Below are positions 26,856 to 37,397 of a stretch of DNA of 64,000 nucleotides, one piece after another; position 1 is the first letter of the stretch; the number at the start of each line of letters is the position of its first letter. The DNA comes from Methylobacterium sp. (GTDB taxonomy: Bacteria; Pseudomonadota; Alphaproteobacteria; Rhizobiales; Beijerinckiaceae), in the NCBI GenBank assembly GCA_020253445.1, contig JADCBP010000004.1, positions 277,259-341,258 on the forward strand, in the 5' to 3' direction. The translations under genes and the position numbers were made by a program. The notes below the pieces were generated by a model. The model saw only the letters and a list, made by a program, of their open reading frames with translations, did no database searches and had not been told where the DNA came from.

Positions 26856-26864
26856 GAGGCGGCC

Positions 26865-28037
26865 TCACGCCCCCTTCGCGAAGAGCTCCCGGCCGATGAG
26901 CATGCGGCGGATTTCGCTCGTGCCCGCGCCGATCTCGTAGAGCTTCGCATCGCGCAGCAGGCGGCCCGTGGGATATTCGTTGATGTAGCCGTTGCCGCCC
27001 AGAAGCTGGATCGCGTCGAGCGCCAGCGCGGTCGCCTTCTCCGCCGCGATCAGGATCGCGCCTGCGGCATCCTCGCGGGTGGTCTCGCCCCGGTCGCAGG
27101 CCTTGGCGACCGCATAGACATAGGCCTTGCAGGCATTCATCGTCACATACATGTCGGCGATCTTGCCCTGCACGAGCTGGAATTCGCCGATTGCCTTCCC
27201 GAACTGCTTCCGCTCATGCACGTAGGGCAGCACGATATCGAAGGCCGCCTGCATGATGCCCAGCGGGCCCGCCGCGAGCACCGCGCGCTCGTAATCGAGG
27301 CCGGACATCAGGATATTCACGCCCTTGCCTTCCTGGTCGAGGCGGTTCTCCTCCGGCACCTCGCAATCCTGGAAGACGAGTTCGCCCGTCTCCGAGCCGC
27401 GCATGCCGAGCTTGTCGAGCTTCTGCGCGATGGAAAACCCCTTGAAGCCCTTCTCGATGATGAAGGCGGTGATGCCGCGCGGACCGGCATTCACATCCGT
27501 TTTCGCATAGACGATCAGAGTCTCGGCAGAAGGGCCGTTGGTGATCCACATCTTCGAGCCGTTGAGGATGTATCGGTCGCCCTTCTTGTCGGCGCGCAGC
27601 TTCATCGAAACGACATCGGACCCCGCGCCCGGCTCGCTCATCGCCAGCGCGCCGAGATGTTCGCCGGAAATGAGCTTCGGCAGGTAGCGGGATTTCTGCT
27701 CCTTCGAGCCCCAGCGGCGCAACTGGTTGACGCAGAGATTGGAATGCGCGCCATAGGATAGGCCCACCGAAGCCGAGGCACGCGAGATTTCCTCCATCGC
27801 CACGACATGATCGAGATAGCCGAGGCCCGTGCCGCCATCCTCTTCCGGCACGGTGATGCCGTGCAGACCAAGCGCACCCATTTCGGGCCAGAGATGGCGG
27901 GGAAACCAATCCTCGCGGTCGATCTTCCCGGCGAGCGGGGCGATCTTGTCCTGCGCGAAGGCGGCGACACTCTCGCGGATGGCATCCGCGGTCTCGCCAA
28001 GATCGAAATTGAAGCCGCGCGGGCTGTTTGCGAGCAT
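26865..28037 (-). CDS. ivd: isovaleryl-CoA dehydrogenase
   Basis: A 390-residue acyl-CoA dehydrogenase. The catalytic base is E250 in the LDYERAVLA motif of helix G, the position specific to isovaleryl-CoA dehydrogenase; most relatives use a Glu further on. FAD-binding and substrate pieces include [17 protein letters not shown] and [13 protein letters not shown]. It oxidises isovaleryl-CoA to 3-methylcrotonyl-CoA, the substrate of the mccA/mccB carboxylase in this window. The ATG at 28037 has GGAGG five bases upstream and is preferred to the ATG at 28061. The next pathway steps (methylglutaconyl-CoA hydratase, HMG-CoA lyase) are not in the window. Confidence 0.94.
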   Translation of the reverse strand: MLANSPRGFNFDLGETADAIRESVAAFAQDKIAPLAGKIDREDWFPRHLWPEMGALGLHGITVPEEDGGTGLGYLDHVVAMEEISRASASVGLSYGAHSNLCVNQLRRWGSKEQKSRYLPKLISGEHLGALAMSEPGAGSDVVSMKLRADKKGDRYILNGSKMWITNGPSAETLIVYAKTDVNAGPRGITAFIIEKGFKGFSIAQKLDKLGMRGSETGELVFQDCEVPEENRLDQEGKGVNILMSGLDYERAVLAAGPLGIMQAAFDIVLPYVHERKQFGKAIGEFQLVQGKIADMYVTMNACKAYVYAVAKACDRGETTREDAAGAILIAAEKATALALDAIQLLGGNGYINEYPTGRLLRDAKLYEIGAGTSEIRRMLIGRELFAKGA

Positions 28038-28280
28038 GAGATCCTCCCCAGGAAAAGCCATCAGGATTGGTCAGCGTTGCTGACCCAATTACAGGCTCCT
28101 CGGGCAAGTGGCCAGAGGGTTTCGATGGAGAATACGGGCGGGATCGCGGCCGTCAAATCGCGTGGAGGCGACCAAACGCGAAGCCTTGCCGGCCTCGCCA
28201 GCCTTCCTGATCGAGGCACTGACGGCGGATGGGGTTGCAGCGGCCACCATCCTGGATCGCGCGGCTGGCGGCACGGCCTG

Positions 28281-28487
28281 GAGCATTTTCCCGATCTGAT
28301 CGAAGGAGCTCGCATTCTCTGTCTGTTTGTCTGGTCGGATTTTCTTGGCGCGAACCGGCATCCACCCTCGCCTTCGCAGGGGCATGCTTCGCTTGAAAAT
28401 GCTTCTCTCTTTTTCTTGATCGCATTTTCTTGGCGCGAACCGGTTCCCACCCCCGCCTTCGCAGGGGCATGCTTCGCTTGAAAATGC
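28281..28487 (+). repeat. tandem pair of interspersed hairpin elements
   Basis: Two 64-base units (28339-28402 and 28424-28487) match at 60 of 64 positions. Each runs from an ATTTTC arm through AACCGG-N3-CCACC and a CGCCTTCGCAGGGGCATG loop segment to GAAAATGC; in the second, GCATTTTC (28422-28429) pairs with GAAAATGC (28480-28487). A third, older copy of the left end (GAGCATTTTC with CCGATCTGAT) begins at 28281. The whole gap 28062-28542 otherwise contains no gene I can support. Confidence 0.8.
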
Positions 28488-28542
28488 CTTGAACGTTCAA
28501 TCCCGCCCGCCTGCATCTCGGCCCGACGGCGCCCGGGATGGC

Positions 28543-29379
28543 TCAGCGGATGACGTGCTGGCGCCGCAGATAGGCCTGCCATTCCGCGCGGCTGCCGGCA
28601 AAGGCATTGCGATCCACCGGTCCCCTGATGCCCGGCACGCGCCCCGTGGTCGTGTATTGCCAGAACAGCCAGTCGCGATTCTCGTAGCGCTCATGCGGCT
28701 CGGCGGCCACGGACCGTAGCCAGTAAGTGTAGTCCTTGAAGTGGCCTTCGAGCACATCCGCGTGAAACGGAATGTCCGTGTAGATGATCGGCCGCTTGCC
28801 TGTGTGTTTTTCCATCGCTTTCAGCATCGTCGCGATCTTCCTGCGGGCGAGATCGGGGTCGATCTTCTTCGGGCAGGTGCGCGAATGGCCGTTCCATTCG
28901 ACATCGAGCACCGGCGGCAAGGCGTCCTTGTCGCTCGGCACGTTCTTGATGAACCAGTCGGCCTGCTCATGGGCCGGGCGGCACCAGAACACGAAATGAT
29001 AGGCCGCGCGCGGAATTCCATGCGCCTTCGCCTGCCGCCAGTTCTCGTGGAATCGCTCGTCGAGATGGTCACCTCCCTCGGTCGCCTTGATGAAGGCGAA
29101 GGCCGTGCCCGCGCGCTTCACCTCGGCCCAGTCGATCTCGCCCTGCCATTTGGAGACATCGATGCCGTGCACGGGGAAGGAATGCGCCTTGCGAACGCCT
29201 TCATGCGGCTTGGCATCGCTCTTGAGCGGATAATGCGCGCGCTCCACGGTTCCGGCCGCGGAGCAGGCGGTCATCAACAGCGCGACGACGCCGAGAACGG
29301 CCGCGCGCCAGTGTGCGGGAGGAGGAAAAAGGCGGGACACGAAGCGAACCTCTTGTCTCGAAACAAGCTTTGAAAACAT
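28543..29379 (-). CDS. GH25 lysozyme-like lipoprotein
   Basis: A 278-residue glycoside hydrolase family 25 protein. The N-terminus has a hydrophobic stretch ending at a Cys (LLMTAC, about residue 39), a lipobox-like site that would anchor it in the inner or outer membrane. The GH25 core shows GIDVSKWQGEIDW (catalytic Asp region), AYHFVFW, DVEWNG and WLFWQYTTTG. It should cut peptidoglycan glycan strands between MurNAc and GlcNAc. The start could instead be a GTG about 13 codons later, which has a better-spaced AAGAGG. Confidence 0.85.
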   Translation of the reverse strand: MFSKLVSRQEVRFVSRLFPPPAHWRAAVLGVVALLMTACSAAGTVERAHYPLKSDAKPHEGVRKAHSFPVHGIDVSKWQGEIDWAEVKRAGTAFAFIKATEGGDHLDERFHENWRQAKAHGIPRAAYHFVFWCRPAHEQADWFIKNVPSDKDALPPVLDVEWNGHSRTCPKKIDPDLARRKIATMLKAMEKHTGKRPIIYTDIPFHADVLEGHFKDYTYWLRSVAAEPHERYENRDWLFWQYTTTGRVPGIRGPVDRNAFAGSRAEWQAYLRRQHVIR

Positions 29380-29481
29380 TCCGACCGGAATGGCAGCAAT
29401 GCGGCGGAAAACGTTAAATGCTTGTTCAGAATTGGCTTCGAGGCGGCCTGAACGCGAATTGGCGTTAACAAGGCCCTAATC

Positions 29482-30897
29482 TCAGGACAGCCCGAACCAC
29501 AGGGTCGCAACGCCCAGGAAGGCGAAGAAGCCGACCATGTCCGTGACGGTCGTGACGAAAGGGCCGGAAGCCACCGCCGGGTCAATCCCGGCCCTGTCCA
29601 ACGCCAGCGGCACGAGCACGCCCGCGAGGGCCGCCGCGATCAGGTTCACGATGATCGCAATACCCATGACGAGGCCGAGATCGACGGAGTTGAACCACAC
29701 GGCCGCAACCGCGCCCATCAGCAGCGCGAAGGCGAGGCCATTGAGCAGCCCGACGCGAATCTCGCGCGCCACGAACCGTCGCGCGCCACTCCCGCCAAGC
29801 GCGCGCGTCGCCAGCGCGCGCACCGCGACCGTCATGGTCTGGGTGCCCGCATTGCCGCCCTGGCTCGCGACGATGGGCATCAGCACCGCAAGCGCCACCA
29901 TCTTCTGCAGCGCACCCTCGAAGAAGCCGATGACGGCGGATGCAAGGATGGCCGTGACCAGATTCACGAAGAGCCACGAGAATCGCCGGCGCGCGGTTTC
30001 AAGCGTGCTGTCGCCCAGTTCCTCATCCGCCCGCACGCCGCCGAGCGCGCGGATTTCGGCATCGGCTTCCTCGTCGATCACGTCGACGATGTCGTCGAAG
30101 GTCAGCACGCCCACGAGCTTGCCCTCGGCATCCTCGACCGGGATCGCCACGAGATTGTAGCGCTTGAAGAGTTCGGCCACCTCGTGCTGGTCGTCGGTCG
30201 CGGCGACGCGATGCTCGGCTTCGAGCATGATCTTCTCGATCTTCACCGGCCTTTTCGCGCGCAGCATGCGGTTCAGCGGCACGCGGCCGAGAACACGAAG
30301 CCCGGCATCAACCACGTAGAGTTCGTAGAATTCTTCCGGCAAATCCTCGCTCTCGCGCAGGAAATCGATCGTCTGCCCCACGGTCCAGAACGGGGGAATG
30401 GCGATCACGTCCGACTGCATTCGGCGCCCGGCCGATTCTTCCGGGTAATCGAGGCTGCGCTCGAGAGTGGCGCGGTCCGGGGTCGGAAGGGCCGCGAGAA
30501 CCTCCTCCTGGTCCTCCTCGGCAAGGTCTTCCAGGATGTAGACCGCATCGTCCGAATCGAGTTCGCGCACGCCCTCCGCGATCTGCGCGTTGGGCATTTC
30601 CTCGAGCAGGTCCTCGCGGACCGTATCCTCGATTTCCGTGAGCGCCGCGAAGTCGAAATCCTCGCCCATCAGCGCGACCAGGCGCGGGCGCTCATCGGGG
30701 TCGAGCGCCTCGATCAGGTTCCCGAGATCGGCCTCGTGAAGATCACCGGCGAGCGCGACGAGGCGCACGGAATCGCTGGCGGCCAGGGCCTCGCGAACGG
30801 CTTCAATCAACTCAGGATGAAGGTTTCCGTCCTCATCGCGCACATCTTCGCCCCAGGGCCGCGGGAAAGCCGGGGGCACGACGATGGAATCGGTCAT
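29482..30897 (-). CDS. mgtE: magnesium transporter MgtE
   Basis: A 471-residue channel with the MgtE architecture: an acidic N-domain (about 20-140), two CBS domains (about 145-270, including LYVVDAGLRVLGRVP and VAIPVEDAEGKLVGVL), a plug helix and five TM helices (about 310-471). The conserved MPIVASQGGNAGTQT segment marks the pore and a conserved late Asp (TVTDMVGFF) coordinates magnesium. CBS and N domains sense cytosolic Mg2+ and gate the pore. It is monocistronic here; no M-box or other leader RNA is evident in the gap upstream, which holds an interspersed repeat and a tRNA. Confidence 0.95.
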   Translation of the reverse strand: MTDSIVVPPAFPRPWGEDVRDEDGNLHPELIEAVREALAASDSVRLVALAGDLHEADLGNLIEALDPDERPRLVALMGEDFDFAALTEIEDTVREDLLEEMPNAQIAEGVRELDSDDAVYILEDLAEEDQEEVLAALPTPDRATLERSLDYPEESAGRRMQSDVIAIPPFWTVGQTIDFLRESEDLPEEFYELYVVDAGLRVLGRVPLNRMLRAKRPVKIEKIMLEAEHRVAATDDQHEVAELFKRYNLVAIPVEDAEGKLVGVLTFDDIVDVIDEEADAEIRALGGVRADEELGDSTLETARRRFSWLFVNLVTAILASAVIGFFEGALQKMVALAVLMPIVASQGGNAGTQTMTVAVRALATRALGGSGARRFVAREIRVGLLNGLAFALLMGAVAAVWFNSVDLGLVMGIAIIVNLIAAALAGVLVPLALDRAGIDPAVASGPFVTTVTDMVGFFAFLGVATLWFGLS

Positions 30898-30965
30898 CGA
30901 GGCCTCCTCCGGGCACGAAATGGACAGGAGAAAGGCGCAGGACGATCCGCCGGCACCTCACGGGG

Positions 30966-31072
30966 CTAGAGCATCCGCCCGCCAAGTGGATAATGGTTGG
31001 CGGAAAAAGCGGATGTGAAAACAAGAAGAGTGAGCGACAATTCCGATCCTGTCGGAGCGGTTTGCGGTCTAG
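30966..31072 (-). repeat. 107-bp interspersed hairpin element, copy 2
   Basis: It has the same 107-base length as the copy at 8123-8229, in opposite orientation, bounded by CTAGAGC and TCTAG. Read on the minus strand its last 70 bases differ from copy 1 at three positions only, while the first 37 bases are much less alike. The nested hairpin and the AACC-N2-TATCCACTT core are retained. It lies between mgtE and the tRNA. Confidence 0.85.
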
Positions 31073-31205
31073 GTTTACGCCGGGCCAGAAAGCGAGGCAA
31101 CCGCAGGGCGCGAAAATCGCCGGCGGCGCAATGAGTCGAGGCCCGAAACGACAAAACCGCGCACGGGGCGCGGCATTACCGTCATTCCAAAGGCTTGCAC
31201 CGGAA

Positions 31206-31290
31206 TGGTGCGGTCGAGAGGACTCGAACCTCCACGGTGTTACCCACTAGCACCTCAAGCTAGCGCGTCTACCAATTCCGCCACGACCGC
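31206..31290 (-). tRNA. tRNA-Leu (anticodon GAG)
   Basis: On the minus strand the acceptor GCGGTCG pairs with CGACCGC and is followed by encoded CCA. The anticodon stem CTAGC / GCTAG encloses the loop T-T-G-A-G-G-T, giving anticodon GAG. A long variable arm (typical of tRNA-Leu) and the T-loop GTTCGAGTC are present. It is a single gene, not in an rRNA operon. Confidence 0.96.
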
Positions 31291-31396
31291 TCTGGGAAGA
31301 TGCGATGCGCGAGGCACCGATCAGCCAAGGCGCGCTCTCTAACAAAGCGCTTCCCGTGACGCAAGCGGCCCAGGGGGCTTATTTTGGCGCTTTGCT

Positions 31397-31681
31397 TCAG
31401 AGAGTGTCCTGAGCCTGCCGTTCATCGCCCTGGAAGCGCTTGCGAATGGTCTCGGGCTTGCGAAGAAGCGAGGTGACTTCCACCTGGATGCGCTTGCCCT
31501 GCACCACCACCTGCCCACGCGCGACGGGGAAGTTGTTGGCGAGAATCTCGACCTCGTCATTCTCGTTGGCGTTGAGCTCGATCACCGCGCCGCGGCCCAT
31601 GCGCAGCAGGTGATGGATCGGCATCACCGAACGGCCGATCACCACGGCGATATCGAGCTCGACATTTTCAACGGTCTGCAT
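31397..31681 (-). CDS. small FliN/FliM-family (SpoA-domain) protein
   Basis: A 94-residue SpoA-domain protein. The pattern [33 protein letters not shown] matches the FliN C-terminal core (quoted by its ends [14 protein letters not shown] and RGAVIELN), and [20 protein letters not shown] completes the SpoA fold (ends only). It lacks the N-terminal part of a true FliN and stands without any other flagellar gene, beside lipB. It may be a flagellar motor-switch paralogue or a relict with another role. The ATG at 31681 was chosen because it begins at the conserved core. Confidence 0.8.
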   Translation of the reverse strand: MQTVENVELDIAVVIGRSVMPIHHLLRMGRGAVIELNANENDEVEILANNFPVARGQVVVQGKRIQVEVTSLLRKPETIRKRFQGDERQAQDTL

Positions 31682-31755
31682 CTCGAAGGCACTCCCGGGG
31701 GTCTTGGCTTGCCGCGATTGACATCGGCAATTTCTGCCCACTATCTCGCACCAAC

Positions 31756-32442
31756 ATGGTCAACAGCCCGTTAACAGCGCCCTCCTTCGGCCGCACCGAT
31801 GACGCTGCCATCGAGTGGCTGATCTGGGAGGGACTCACGCCCTACGAAAAATCGCTGGCTTTCATGGAAGCACGCGTGTCCGCCATCGCTGCAAACGAGG
31901 CGCGGGAATGCGTGCTGCTGCTGGAGCATCCGCCGCTCTACACCGCGGGAACCTCGGCGAACCCCGCCGATCTCGTCAGCCCGCAATTCCCGGTCGTCGA
32001 AACGGGGCGCGGCGGGCAATATACCTATCACGGCCCGGGACAGCGCGTGGCCTATGTGATGCTCGACCTCAAGGCCCGAAAGCCGGATATCCGCGCCTTC
32101 GTCGAGGCGCTGGAGGCCTGGGTGATGGAGGCGCTCGCCGCTTTCAACCTCCGGGGCTTCACCGATCCCGGGCGCGTCGGCGTCTGGGTGAAGCGGCCGG
32201 ACAAGGGCGAGGGCTGCGAGGACAAGATCGCGGCGATCGGCATCCGCCTTCGGAAATGGGTGTCCTTTCACGGTATTTCGTTGAATGTGGAGCCGGATCT
32301 CAGCCATTTCAGTGGCATCGTGCCCTGCGGGATCAAGGAGCAGCGATACGGCGTCACGAGCCTTGTCGATCTCGGCCTGCCCGTGGGCATGCACGAGGCG
32401 GACCTTGCGTTAAAGGCGGCCTTCACGAAGGTTTTCGGCTAA
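31756..32442 (+). CDS. lipB: lipoyl(octanoyl) transferase
   Basis: A 228-residue LipB. The catalytic pair is K157 (DKIAAIG) and C191 (GIVPCGI), and the conserved [12 protein letters not shown] loop binds the octanoyl-ACP. It transfers octanoate from acyl carrier protein to lipoyl domains of pyruvate dehydrogenase and related complexes, the first step of lipoate synthesis. It is divergent from the FliN-like gene and convergent with the GGCT-like gene, with only 6 bases between stops. Confidence 0.95.
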   Translation: MVNSPLTAPSFGRTDDAAIEWLIWEGLTPYEKSLAFMEARVSAIAANEARECVLLLEHPPLYTAGTSANPADLVSPQFPVVETGRGGQYTYHGPGQRVAYVMLDLKARKPDIRAFVEALEAWVMEALAAFNLRGFTDPGRVGVWVKRPDKGEGCEDKIAAIGIRLRKWVSFHGISLNVEPDLSHFSGIVPCGIKEQRYGVTSLVDLGLPVGMHEADLALKAAFTKVFG

Positions 32443-32448
32443 CCAAAC

Positions 32449-32940
32449 TCAGTCGCCCCATTGCCAGGTTTCGGAAGCGCGCGGTCCGCCGGGGCTCTTG
32501 CGTGCCGGCGCGGCAGGAGCCCCCTGCCCGAGCTGCGCCATGCCGGCGAGATAGGCCGGCGGCAGGCCGATTTCCGCTCCGGCCCGCAGCAGGTCTTCCA
32601 GATACCCCGCGCGCGGCTTGCCGCCCGGCTTGCCCGTTCCGACATAAACGAGCGCCCGGCGCGGGCCATTGGCGGTGATCACCGGCTGGTCGATCTTCAC
32701 ATAGAGGCCGCGATCCACTTCCTCGAAGCGGTCGAGCGCCTTGATATCCGCCAGCGGCATGTCCCAGAGCAGGCCATGCACCACCTGGCGGGGGTCACGC
32801 ACCACGCTCGCATAGCCGTGCTCGGTGATCACGAATCGGTGCCGCACGAGGCGCGCGAGGCCAAGCGGCTTGCCGCCGGGCGCGCGACGCACCATCGCAG
32901 CCACATCCATGTTGGCGCCATAGGCAAAGTAGAGCGGCAT
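32449..32940 (-). CDS. gamma-glutamylcyclotransferase-like protein
   Basis: A 163-residue GGCT-fold protein. The N-terminal YFAYGANMD (residues 4-12) forms the substrate loop and E73 or E74 in DRFEEVDRGLY is the catalytic glutamate of AIG2/GGCT enzymes. Members cleave gamma-glutamyl amino acids or gamma-glutamylamines to 5-oxoproline; the branch cannot be told from this. The C-terminal 30 residues are Pro/Ala-rich and low-complexity. It lies 8 bases downstream of the monooxygenase gene. Confidence 0.85.
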   Translation of the reverse strand: MPLYFAYGANMDVAAMVRRAPGGKPLGLARLVRHRFVITEHGYASVVRDPRQVVHGLLWDMPLADIKALDRFEEVDRGLYVKIDQPVITANGPRRALVYVGTGKPGGKPRAGYLEDLLRAGAEIGLPPAYLAGMAQLGQGAPAAPARKSPGGPRASETWQWGD

Positions 32941-32948
32941 GGAATCCT

Positions 32949-33293
32949 CTAGACCGAGCGTCCCTCGGGGCCGGAATAGGCCCTCTCCACTTTTGCGATG
33001 CGCAGTTCGTAATGCAAGTACCAGCGCTCGATGCCCATCCTTTGCGCGTAGAGATGCTGCACCTGCGCCTTCCAGTTCAGAAGTGCCGCTTCATCCGCCC
33101 AGAAGCTGTTGGTGATGCCGAAGCCATCTTCGCGCCGCGCATGTTCGATGCCGAGATAGCCGGCTTGCGTTTTCGCCAGCGCCTCCATGGCGTCGGCCAT
33201 GGCGGAATCGCCATGGTCGCCATCAGCCCGGATCGAGGAAAAGGCGACGATGTAATAGGGTGACTTGGGTGTTGCGGCGAAAGCGTCGGACAT
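32949..33293 (-). CDS. antibiotic biosynthesis monooxygenase-fold protein
   Basis: A 114-residue ABM (dimeric alpha/beta-barrel) protein. SPYYIVAFSSIR, then YLGIEHARREDGFGITNSFW and the NWKAQVQHLYAQRMGIERWYLHYELRIAKVE pattern (ends NWKAQVQ and YELRIAKVE) match the ferredoxin-like ABM fold. Such proteins act as small monooxygenases or heme-handling proteins; the specific job is not visible. The ATG at 33293 follows CAGGAGAG. It is directly upstream of the GGCT gene, in one likely operon downstream of pccA. Confidence 0.8.
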   Translation of the reverse strand: MSDAFAATPKSPYYIVAFSSIRADGDHGDSAMADAMEALAKTQAGYLGIEHARREDGFGITNSFWADEAALLNWKAQVQHLYAQRMGIERWYLHYELRIAKVERAYSGPEGRSV

Positions 33294-33360
33294 GGCGATT
33301 CTCTCCTGCGGGCCGGAGAGCACCACAGGGCCGGGAAAACCGCCAATTCCGTTTTCTGAT

Positions 33361-35379
<2,019 letters not shown>

Positions 35380-35527
35380 CGCGCCTTGGATCTCCCCCAC
35401 CCCGGCAGGGTCTCCCCCGCCCGTTCCGACGGGTCTTAAGGGAATGCGGGGCGGTGGTAAATCCGTGCAACAGCTCAACCTTGGTCGAGCCGGGAGCGCG
35501 CACAGGCCCGGTGTCGCGGGCCGGAAT

Positions 35528-35938
35528 TCAGAGGGTTCGCCCCTCGGCATGCTTCAGTGCCAGCACCATCAGGCGCTCCGGCGCATCGTTCAACTCGCGA
35601 ACCAGCGCGAATAGCAGAGCCGGCAGCGCAGGCGATGGCGCATCGGCCACGAGACCGAGGAACCATTCGAGATCGGTCTCGATCATTTCGCCGAAGGGCT
35701 GGCGCTGCCAGACGAGAAAGCCCACCAGCGCCTCGATGAGAAAGACGCGCCATTCCGGGCCGGATTGCGCGCCGGAATGATCGAGCATGAGCAGATATTC
35801 CGCTTCCTCGCGCGAGCCGACCGCCCGAAAGTTGCGGGGATCGAGATGCAACTCGTGATGCAGCGCGGGCGCAAGCGCCTCCAGAACGGCGCTCGGTTCG
35901 AATTTCGCGGGGCTCACCATTTCCGGCTCCCTTGCCAT
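35528..35938 (-). CDS. hypothetical protein
   Basis: A 136-residue protein that I do not recognise. It has no signal peptide or membrane segment and is mostly helical, with acidic surface stretches (EEAEYLLMLDHSG) and two conserved-looking hydrophobic blocks (EWRVFLIEALVGFLVW and PALLFALVRELNDAPERL). The codon use is like its neighbours, so it appears native. It lies upstream of pccA on the same strand with a 148-base gap, which argues against tight coupling. The next 319 bases up to the dipeptidase start contain no gene I can support. Confidence 0.65.
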   Translation of the reverse strand: MAREPEMVSPAKFEPSAVLEALAPALHHELHLDPRNFRAVGSREEAEYLLMLDHSGAQSGPEWRVFLIEALVGFLVWQRQPFGEMIETDLEWFLGLVADAPSPALPALLFALVRELNDAPERLMVLALKHAEGRTL

Positions 35939-36257
35939 ATTCAGGAGACGGCGCGGCAAGGCGCGGCTCCCGGTTCCCGAATGGCGGCGGATGCGATCAT
36001 CGATCCCCGCCGCGCCGATTGTTTGTCGTCTTCCCTGCGGAGGCTTCGCGCCTCTCGTCTTGACAAGAATGGCGCTGCAATTGTTGCGCAAACCTTGCGG
36101 AAATCGGGCTGTTTTGCGGCCGGGTGAATCGTTTCGCCTCAAGAAAACGTGAACGAGGCCCAGTCGAACGCCCTCGAGCGCGCGTGATTTCCCGATTTGC
36201 AGCCTGCGCCCCCGCATGCGAAAAGAAGGATGGGGAGTGCAAGCAGGAATCGCACAC

Positions 36258-37388
36258 ATGGCATATTCGGTCGAGAACCGGGCCACGCGGCTGCTCGAAC
36301 GCACCCGCCTCGTCGACGGGCATAATGATCTCCCCTATGTCATCTGGCGCCACCGCGACGCCCGGGGTGACGCGCGGGTCTGGGATCTGGCGCGAGAGCA
36401 TCCCGAGCATGATACCGATATTCCGAAGCTCCGCGCGGGCCAGGTCGCGACGCAAATCTTCACGGCCTTCATTCCGACCGCCGAGAACGATCCCTTGCGC
36501 GCGCGTCTCGAGGTGATCGACGTCATGCTCCAGATGGAGCAGGCCTGGCCGGAAGCCTTCCATCCGGTGCTGGAGCCACGCGACATCGCGCGAGCCCGCA
36601 AGGCCGGGAAGATCGGCCTTCTCAAGGCGGTGGAGGGCCTTGTGGGCGTGGACAACCTCGCCCATCTGCGGCTGTTCCACGCCATGGGCATCCGGCTCGT
36701 CACGCTTTGCCACAACGAGACCCTGCCCTTCATCGACAGCGCCACGGACGTGCCCGGCAAGCAGCCGCTCAACGAATTCGGACGGGCCATCATCGGCGAG
36801 ATGGAGCGCCTCGGGCTGATCATCGATCTCGCGCATGTTTCCCCGCTATCCCAGCATGCCGTGATGGACGTGGCGACGGGGCCCGTCATCATCAGCCATG
36901 CCAATGCGCATGCGCTGTGCCCGCATCCGCGGAACGCACCCGATGACGTGATGCGGCGCATCGCCGATGGCGGCGGCATGGTGATGGCCACCTTCGTGCC
37001 GGTCTTCCTGTCGCCGGAGGTCTACAGCGCGATGCGGCCGGCCATGGACAGGTTCGGCAAGGCCTTGCCCGACATGAACCGCACCGCCTACCAGGAGACC
37101 AAGCGTTCCGCCTTCGCCCATTTCGGCACCCGCGACGGGGTGCAATGGCTCTGCGACCACCTCGACCACATGAAAAATCTCATCGGGGCCGAGGCCATCG
37201 GCATCGGCTCGGATCTGTATGGTGGACCGAAGCCGCCGGGCCTCGAGGATGCCTCGACCTTTCCGAGGATCTTCGCGGAGCTCATCCGCCGCAAATGGAA
37301 GACACGCGAGCTGGAAATGCTCGCCGGCGGCAATTTCGAGCGGGTCTGGCGGGCGCTGCACCGATCGGACATCCGGCTCGCGGGCTAG
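36258..37388 (+). CDS. membrane dipeptidase (peptidase M19, renal dipeptidase family)
   Basis: A 376-residue metallo-dipeptidase. Zinc ligands are visible as D20-G-H22-N-D24, E in KAVEG (about 128), H in IDLAHVS (about 198) and H in ISHANAH (about 219); the catalytic Asp is in GIGSD. The bacterial M19 family hydrolyses dipeptides with an unprotonated C-terminal residue, including D-amino acids, and opens some beta-lactams. There is no signal peptide, so it is cytosolic despite the family name. An AGGAA site precedes the ATG at 36258. Confidence 0.9.
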   Translation: MAYSVENRATRLLERTRLVDGHNDLPYVIWRHRDARGDARVWDLAREHPEHDTDIPKLRAGQVATQIFTAFIPTAENDPLRARLEVIDVMLQMEQAWPEAFHPVLEPRDIARARKAGKIGLLKAVEGLVGVDNLAHLRLFHAMGIRLVTLCHNETLPFIDSATDVPGKQPLNEFGRAIIGEMERLGLIIDLAHVSPLSQHAVMDVATGPVIISHANAHALCPHPRNAPDDVMRRIADGGGMVMATFVPVFLSPEVYSAMRPAMDRFGKALPDMNRTAYQETKRSAFAHFGTRDGVQWLCDHLDHMKNLIGAEAIGIGSDLYGGPKPPGLEDASTFPRIFAELIRRKWKTRELEMLAGGNFERVWRALHRSDIRLAG

Positions 37389-37397
37389 CGACCGACC

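Noticed and set aside
28108..28299. A 63-codon plus-strand frame in the gap after the isovaleryl-CoA dehydrogenase gene
   Set aside because: It has no ribosome-binding site, ends within the left part of the repeat element, and its sequence has no family pattern.
31206..31290. tRNA-Leu as an integration site of a genomic island
   Set aside because: Both sides carry ordinary native genes, no integrase lies nearby, and no direct repeat of the tRNA 3' end was noticed in the window.
36060..36065. TTGACA upstream of the dipeptidase gene as a promoter -35
   Set aside because: No acceptable -10 hexamer lies 16-18 bases downstream of it.
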